From Pedobacter frigidisoli (GTDB lineage: Bacteria; Bacteroidota; Bacteroidia; Sphingobacteriales; Sphingobacteriaceae), in contig NZ_SJSN01000025.1 in the NCBI RefSeq assembly GCF_004331675.1, positions 1 through 38,272 on the forward strand: a stretch of 38,272 nt of DNA, read 5' to 3'. Below, in pieces: positions 34,413 through 38,272 of this stretch. The notes beneath the pieces are model-generated. The model made no database searches and was not told the origin of the DNA. It worked only from the letters and a program-made list of their open reading frames with translations. The first letter of the stretch is position 1. The number at the start of each line of letters is the position of its first letter. The translations under genes and the position numbers were made by a program.

Positions 34413-35600
34413 ATGAAATACCTTATTGACGCCTCAGCATTAAATGCAGAATTTAGCCGTTTAATGAATCAATATGACAAATACCATTGGATGGTCGCCT
34501 GGGCAGGAAAACCATTTCCGCTCACAACAGAACTAAGCAAAAACACAAATAAAATTAGAAAGATAGTAGTTGGGCTACATTTTTACCAGACCCACCCGGA
34601 TTTTATCGAGCAATTTATGGGGTATAAAGAAATGAAATTTATGACCATTTCTGCCGGCACCTTTCATCCAAAAGTCTACCTATTCTCTAGCAGCCCTGAA
34701 AAATGGGAAGCCATCATCGGCAGCGCCAATTTTACCAATGCCGCATTCAGTGCCAATAATGAAGCAGGCATACTCATCACCAGCGAGAATGCCGACAAAG
34801 AAATGTATAATCAAATCAAAAAATCCATCGCAGATGCCTGGGATCAAGCAAAACACTTCGATAAAGACCTTCTAAAAGACTACCACAGATCATGGGAAAG
34901 GAATCAATCCAAACTCAAAGCCCTCTCCCGCTTAGAGAACAAACAAAAACCAGGAACACCTTATTTCTCTATCCCAATTGTATCAACCACATGGTCTGAG
35001 TACATCAAACGCATCAACGATCAAAAAAAAGCGCAGATACAGGAGCGGATAAAAGTACTGGATTTTGTTCAGCAGTACTTTCAGGAAAACCAGAAGTTCG
35101 CAGATATGGATGTTACTATTCAACAGCGGATTGCTGGATATAAATGGGCTAACCAACCAGCAGATTTCCGCCTTTTTGGGAATATGAATAATGCTGGCAA
35201 ACTCAAACAGGTCATCAATAACAAACCAGGTCTTATCGGAAAAGCAATAGACATCATACCACTGAGCGGAGAAGTCACTAAACAGCACTATGAAAAATTC
35301 GTTGAACTTTTCCAAAAGGCAGTTGATGGCGGCAATAAATACCGTTCTGCAACCAGGCTACTTGCAATGAAAAGACCGGACGTTTTCTTCGCCATATCGA
35401 CAGGGAACAACCAATTACTGGCAGATGACTTCCAGATTAAATCAGTTGGCACTATGAATCTGGAACGCTACTGGGATGAAGTTGTCGAGAGAATCCAGTC
35501 CTCACACTGGTACCAGTTCCCTAAACCCAAAAATGCCGTAGAACAGAAAATTGCAGCCTATCGAGTAGCATTTATGGATGTGCTGTATTATCGACAATAA
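34413..35600 (+). CDS. PLD-superfamily nuclease-like protein
   Basis: The 395-residue product has one phospholipase D-type active site in its N-terminal half: His85-x-Lys87 (FHPKVYLF) followed by IGSANFT (102-108) and a conserved NNEAG. This is the HKD motif of PLD-family nucleases; with only one motif it would work as a dimer, as BfiI and Nuc do. The C-terminal half (about 170-390) contains RLLAMKRPDVFFAISTGNN and a W-x-x-V-V-E-R-I pattern seen in stand-alone PLD proteins of restriction or defence loci, probably for DNA recognition. No signal peptide, so it acts in the cytoplasm. No methyltransferase or ATPase partner is adjacent; the closest neighbours are the overlapping pair at 35666-36926. 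Confidence 0.8.
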   Translation: MKYLIDASALNAEFSRLMNQYDKYHWMVAWAGKPFPLTTELSKNTNKIRKIVVGLHFYQTHPDFIEQFMGYKEMKFMTISAGTFHPKVYLFSSSPEKWEAIIGSANFTNAAFSANNEAGILITSENADKEMYNQIKKSIADAWDQAKHFDKDLLKDYHRSWERNQSKLKALSRLENKQKPGTPYFSIPIVSTTWSEYIKRINDQKKAQIQERIKVLDFVQQYFQENQKFADMDVTIQQRIAGYKWANQPADFRLFGNMNNAGKLKQVINNKPGLIGKAIDIIPLSGEVTKQHYEKFVELFQKAVDGGNKYRSATRLLAMKRPDVFFAISTGNNQLLADDFQIKSVGTMNLERYWDEVVERIQSSHWYQFPKPKNAVEQKIAAYRVAFMDVLYYRQ

Positions 35601-35665
35601 TTAACACCTTACTAACCAGTATTTCTTAAAGACATAATCACGCACACCAAGGCTTTTTATTCAAA

Positions 35666-36112
35666 TTATAATGTTGCTAACCTTGAAATTAAAGTTTGCA
35701 TTTCGCCAATAATGTTATTAACCTCTGCTTCATTTGCTGGATAGCTATCTGCAGTGTGCAAATGCTTATTGCGAAGATCCGCAATAGATCGTTGATACCT
35801 GCTTCTCTCCGATGCGGAAAGATTCTGCAAGGATTGCTCATTATGCTTTTGTAACTGAGAAAGATACTGACCGATAGACTTGGCATTATTCTTAATGTTG
35901 TGAAATTCTACAAACGCGTTTAGTGTCGAATCCAGTGCCCTAGTAGAATGCAGAACTTTCATCAGATTTCGTCTTCTAGTGGGCGATATGCCATGTACAT
36001 CCACCACCTGGTGCAATTCAGCCTTTACTTTATTGAGATTCCCACTAGATAAATTCGAGTTAGAATTCAATAAAGCCACAATTGTATTAATTCTATTTCT
36101 TTGATCGCTCAT
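35666..36112 (-). CDS. Small HEPN-type protein with R-x4-H motif
   Basis: A 148-residue, fully helical protein. DLRNKHLHTADSYP contains Arg114-x4-His119, the RNase-type HEPN motif, followed by the Tyr-Pro that is common a few residues downstream in such domains. Its start overlaps the end of the 277-residue gene upstream by 20 bases, so both are translated from one message. A toxin-like RNase controlled or recruited by its partner is a reasonable hypothesis, but no data in the sequence prove it. Confidence 0.62.
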   Translation of the reverse strand: MSDQRNRINTIVALLNSNSNLSSGNLNKVKAELHQVVDVHGISPTRRRNLMKVLHSTRALDSTLNAFVEFHNIKNNAKSIGQYLSQLQKHNEQSLQNLSASERSRYQRSIADLRNKHLHTADSYPANEAEVNNIIGEMQTLISRLATL

Positions 36113-36926
36113 AACTATTTAATCTGAATTCTAAATCCTTTTCACTATTGATGTTACCGATTAGCCATCCGAATAAACTCGCTAATCTCATAGGCTTCAT
36201 TGGATCGAACCTGCTGGTTGGAAGTTCATTAAGGCTTAAACATTTTGCATCGTCCCTCTTCTTGAAAAAAGGAATCTTATCTTTCATGAACAATTCCGAT
36301 CTAAGAACAAAATCATAATACGGCGCCAATTCTTCCAAATCTGGCTTTTTTGACAGGTTTTTAAATCCTATCAACGTGTTTTCGAACGCGTATATATTTG
36401 ATCTGACTTTTTCGAATCTATCCTCCAAATAATTAAAATATTGGATTTTTTCCTTGTTAATAAATGGTTCCACTTTATCCTTGTCAAACTTGACTTTTTC
36501 AGCATAGACTAAGTTGCTATTTTGCACCATCGCCTGACGATCAAACAGCTGTTTTTGAGTATGTTTAAAATCCTTAAAATAGCTTATAGATTTTGTCTCT
36601 TTGAGAATAGATTTTAATCGCTTCAAGTCTGAGGGCTCAATAACTAGATCGAAAAAGTCCCGTTCAACACGATCAGTGTTTTTAAACTCCTTATTGTGAT
36701 CCAAAACCAATGTCATAATTGTATTGGCAGGATAACCGATCTTTGAGTTTATCAAACGCAAGAGTAGTTTATTACTGGAGCCTAATTCCTCAGGTGAAGG
36801 GATAAACAAAGCTGTCAGACTTTTTGCATCAGAAAGTAAAATATCTGGGCCAGAATAGACAAAAGGATGATCTGGATTATTGACCCGAAAGTAATCCTTA
36901 TTTATAAATTCATTAAAATTGGTCAT
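36093..36926 (-). CDS. Unknown 277-residue protein paired with HEPN gene
   Basis: A soluble, Lys-rich protein with no recognised family. The N-terminal ~110 residues look alpha/beta (HPFVYSGPDILL, SLTALFIPSPEEL, YPANTIMTLVLDHN), which could be nuclease-like, but no complete catalytic motif can be assigned. The C-terminal ~150 residues are helical (YLEDRFEKVRSNIYAFENTLIGF). It overlaps the HEPN gene by 20 bases and precedes it, the order often seen for sensor or antitoxin plus effector pairs. About 90 AT-rich bases lie upstream. Confidence 0.65.
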   Translation of the reverse strand: MTNFNEFINKDYFRVNNPDHPFVYSGPDILLSDAKSLTALFIPSPEELGSSNKLLLRLINSKIGYPANTIMTLVLDHNKEFKNTDRVERDFFDLVIEPSDLKRLKSILKETKSISYFKDFKHTQKQLFDRQAMVQNSNLVYAEKVKFDKDKVEPFINKEKIQYFNYLEDRFEKVRSNIYAFENTLIGFKNLSKKPDLEELAPYYDFVLRSELFMKDKIPFFKKRDDAKCLSLNELPTSRFDPMKPMRLASLFGWLIGNINSEKDLEFRLNSYERSKK

Positions 36927-37017
36927 TGAGCTTGTTAATTTTATGCTAAACTAAAAATTTAAACAGAATAAACAATAAATGCTGTCCCCAAATGAACAAC
37001 GTTGGTAATTAATTTCA

Positions 37018-37084
37018 TTAAGTCACTCCTTGTCTCAGCTTATAAACCAACTCCGTTTTATCATTCACCTCCACCTTCCTAAAA
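37018..37084 (-). pseudogene. Fragment resembling the C-terminus of a LuxR-type HTH protein
   Basis: After the HsdR-like sequence stops matching, another frame reads FRKVEVNDKTELVYKL and a few more residues to TAA at 37018. The K-x-E-V-N-D-K-T-E-L-V pattern is that of the last helix of LuxR/GerE HTH domains. Only about 20 codons remain, so the assignment rests on a short match. Confidence 0.35.
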
Positions 37085-37487
37085 AAGTCTCCGGTTTATG
37101 AAAACTAAAAACATTTTTTCCTCTCGGTTTGTGGTCAGTATAACGAGTTACCACACCTGTACTTTCATACACATATTTTAGAGGCTCGGCATTTACCAAT
37201 GCATTTAGTTTAGCAACTGCGTATTCTTTAGATTGTCCTTCTACAACAGTTAATCTATGACCTTCATCCTCACGTTTAGCTTCTATTATCCCCAAAGGTT
37301 TTTGATTGACGAAAAGGATATAATCGGCAGGTCCAACACTTGTTTGATATTCTCTAATGGCTACTCCAATGCCTACACTAAAGTCAATATCGTTTCTTGA
37401 CTGAACATGCCAGCCTGCCAAGCGAAGCATAGCATCTATCTGATCCCGAGCTTTTTGTTCGGGATTTCGATTGAGTTCGTTAGACAT
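37065..37487 (-). pseudogene. Type I restriction HsdR N-terminal fragment
   Basis: The 140-residue frame matches the N-terminal nuclease domain of Bacteroidota type I HsdR proteins: NPEQKARDQIDAML, VAIREYQTSVGPADY, LGIIEAKREDEGHRLT and VFSFHKPETF. The PD-(D/E)XK residues are intact (Asp55, Glu69-Ala-Lys71), but full HsdR is about 900-1000 residues and carries a helicase that is absent here, as are HsdM and HsdS. The match ends at KPETF; the frame then runs six codons into unrelated sequence. It is a remnant of a restriction system; a residual function for the isolated nuclease domain is unlikely but possible. Confidence 0.8.
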
Positions 37488-37717
37488 TAATTAGATTATG
37501 CAGTTTCAGACTGCTACAAGATAATAATTTATCAACTCCGTTTTTATGATTACCTAAAATAAAATATCAAGTTAGAGTATAATATTATTGATATTTCCGG
37601 TATTTACATGTATATTCGAACTTAGCAATTGCAACTAAAACGTATCAAAAAAAATGGTGAGCGATTAGGTGAGTCAAAATCGAAAACCGCTAAAATACTA
37701 TTTAATCGCTGATTTTA

Positions 37718-37748
37718 GCACTAGGTGCAAATCCCAGCGGGATCACAG
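37718..37748 (+). other. tRNA 3'-end-like sequence, possible attachment site
   Basis: The stretch ending GCAAATCCCAGCGGGATCAC can be drawn as a T-arm (stems CTAGG and CCCAG around TGCAAAT, one mismatch) plus the 3' acceptor strand. No 5' part of a tRNA is found upstream, so this is either a coincidental match or the 3' tRNA fragment regenerated by an integrating element. Confidence 0.25.
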
Positions 37749-37755
37749 AAAGACA

Positions 37756-37796
37756 AAAACCACCTTTATTTAATTTAAAGGTGGTTTTCTGTTTTT
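37756..37796 (+). terminator. Strong intrinsic terminator
   Basis: Perfect 13-bp stem AAAACCACCTTTA / TAAAGGTGGTTTT with a 7-base loop, followed by CTG and TTTTT. One of the clearest intrinsic terminators in the window; the only candidate upstream transcript is the tRNA-like sequence. Confidence 0.8.
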
Positions 37797-37974
37797 AAGG
37801 TAATTTGCAATGTTGCTTAAAAACTAATTAAACAAAGATTTTGTGTTCGATGTCAGTAAGGTCAACCCTATGGGATAATAAAAAATGAAACGTTGTGTGC
37901 CCAGCTTTATATTTTGTTGATTAGTTTCAGTGTTTTCAAATCATAAATTCCAATTTCATTTTTGTCTGTTTTGT

Positions 37975-38272
37975 GTAAGCAGCCTACCAAGTACATCTTT
38001 TAAATAACTTTCACGATGTTTTTCTTTGCATAAAAGAAATATATGAGAACATCAGAAGAAAAAATGTTAGCAGTTGAGGCTTGGCGCACCAGTGGGCTTA
38101 GCCAGAATGAATACTGCAAGACCCTTGGAGTCAAACGTACCACTTTTGCCAACTGGGTATCGCGCAATAGACGAAAACAAGCTGTTCCCAATTTTGTTAG
38201 AGTTACCATCCCTCCAGTTGCTATTTCGACAGCTGTAGAGGTTATTTACCCAAACGGAGTAATTATCAAGGC
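37975..38272 (+). mobile_element. IS66-family insertion sequence, left end (partial)
   Basis: The element runs off the window. The left terminus is put at GTAAGCAGCC because IS66 ends start with GTAA and this lies 68 bases before tnpA. The other end and the 8-bp target duplication are not visible. Confidence 0.55.
38043..38272 (+). CDS. tnpA: IS66 accessory protein TnpA, 5' part
   Basis: The 76 visible codons begin MRTSEEKMLAVEAWRTSG, followed by SQNEYCKTLGVKRTTFANWV, a helix-turn-helix of the kind found in the first small ORF of IS66-family elements, and then PNFVRVTIP and a VIYPNGVIIK strand. TnpA is one of two small proteins (with TnpB) needed along with the TnpC transposase. The gene is cut by the window end. 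Confidence 0.8.
   Translation, partial: MRTSEEKMLAVEAWRTSGLSQNEYCKTLGVKRTTFANWVSRNRRKQAVPNFVRVTIPPVAISTAVEVIYPNGVIIK

Larger units (their letters stand above)
37488..38042. other. Intergenic region with att-like site and terminator
   Basis: About 555 bases with no convincing gene. It holds a degenerate copy (about 37528-37555) of the sequence at 37041-37070, an 8-bp inverted repeat GCTAAAAT/ATTTTAGC near 37690-37720, a tRNA-3'-end-like stretch (37718-37748), a strong terminator, and the presumed left end of IS66 at about 37975. Confidence 0.5.

Noticed and set aside
36093..36926. PD-(D/E)XK nuclease in the 277-residue protein
   Set aside because: The GPDILL and LTALFIP strands are suggestive, but no E-x-K or Q-x-K follows at the right place.
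37640..37750. Complete tRNA gene
   Set aside because: No 5' acceptor strand complementary to CGGGATC and no D-arm; only the 3' part can be folded.
1..38272. CRISPR array or rRNA genes
   Set aside because: No regularly spaced identical repeats with variable spacers and no rRNA-like conserved sequence were seen.

Overview
The window looks like a Bacteroidota chromosome, most likely Sphingobacteriaceae-like (Pedobacter, Mucilaginibacter or Sphingobacterium relatives). The evidence is the BfmA/BtgA plus DUF5712-type mobilization genes, ORF6N-domain proteins, an IS66 end, a CheB/CheR/multi-PAS hybrid kinase, TAnnTTTG-like promoter elements and mostly AT-rich DNA with weak ribosome binding sites. 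Genus-level placement is inference. Almost everything after 8.4 kb is accessory DNA: a mobilizable-element module plus a dense collection of defence-like genes.

Layout. 1-8.4 kb: two direct copies of an ORF6N gene (the second broken) flank a lone receiver-domain protein, a SemiSWEET transporter, a 1995-residue CheB-CheR-PAS8-histidine kinase and the 5' stub of another PAS-type kinase gene. 8.5-11.5 kb: a three-gene operon (HEPN protein, 430-residue unknown, 90-residue unknown) divergent from an XRE regulator. 11.6-16.1 kb: two solitary genes with RNase-type HEPN R-x4-H motifs and an OLD-family ATPase/TOPRIM nuclease. 16.2-20.2 kb: mobilization module (DUF5712-like, BfmA/BtgA-like, small winged-helix-like protein, two excisionase-type HTH proteins, a 336-residue unknown) with a structured intergenic region of stacked hairpins and 24-bp iteron-like repeats, a candidate oriT or control region. 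No integrase is visible.

20.2-33.0 kb is a block of visibly higher GC and different codon use. It holds a convergent pair of AbiTii-like paralogs, a membrane protein overlapping a HEPN-like protein, a 1530-residue STAND NTPase with an N-terminal PD-(D/E)XK (Mrr-like) nuclease (Avs-like), a TOPRIM-domain protein, and a HD-domain/Hsp90-like ATPase split into two overlapping reading frames. All of these fit anti-phage or other conflict functions, and the block was probably acquired as a unit.

33.0-38.3 kb returns to AT-rich DNA: small membrane-protein candidates, a PLD-family nuclease-like protein, an overlapping pair (277-residue unknown plus a small R-x4-H HEPN protein), an HsdR N-terminal fragment fused to what looks like the tail of a LuxR-type gene, a tRNA-3'-end-like sequence with a strong terminator, and the left end of an IS66 element. 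How the pieces might work together is inferred from motifs and gene order only; no similarity search was run.
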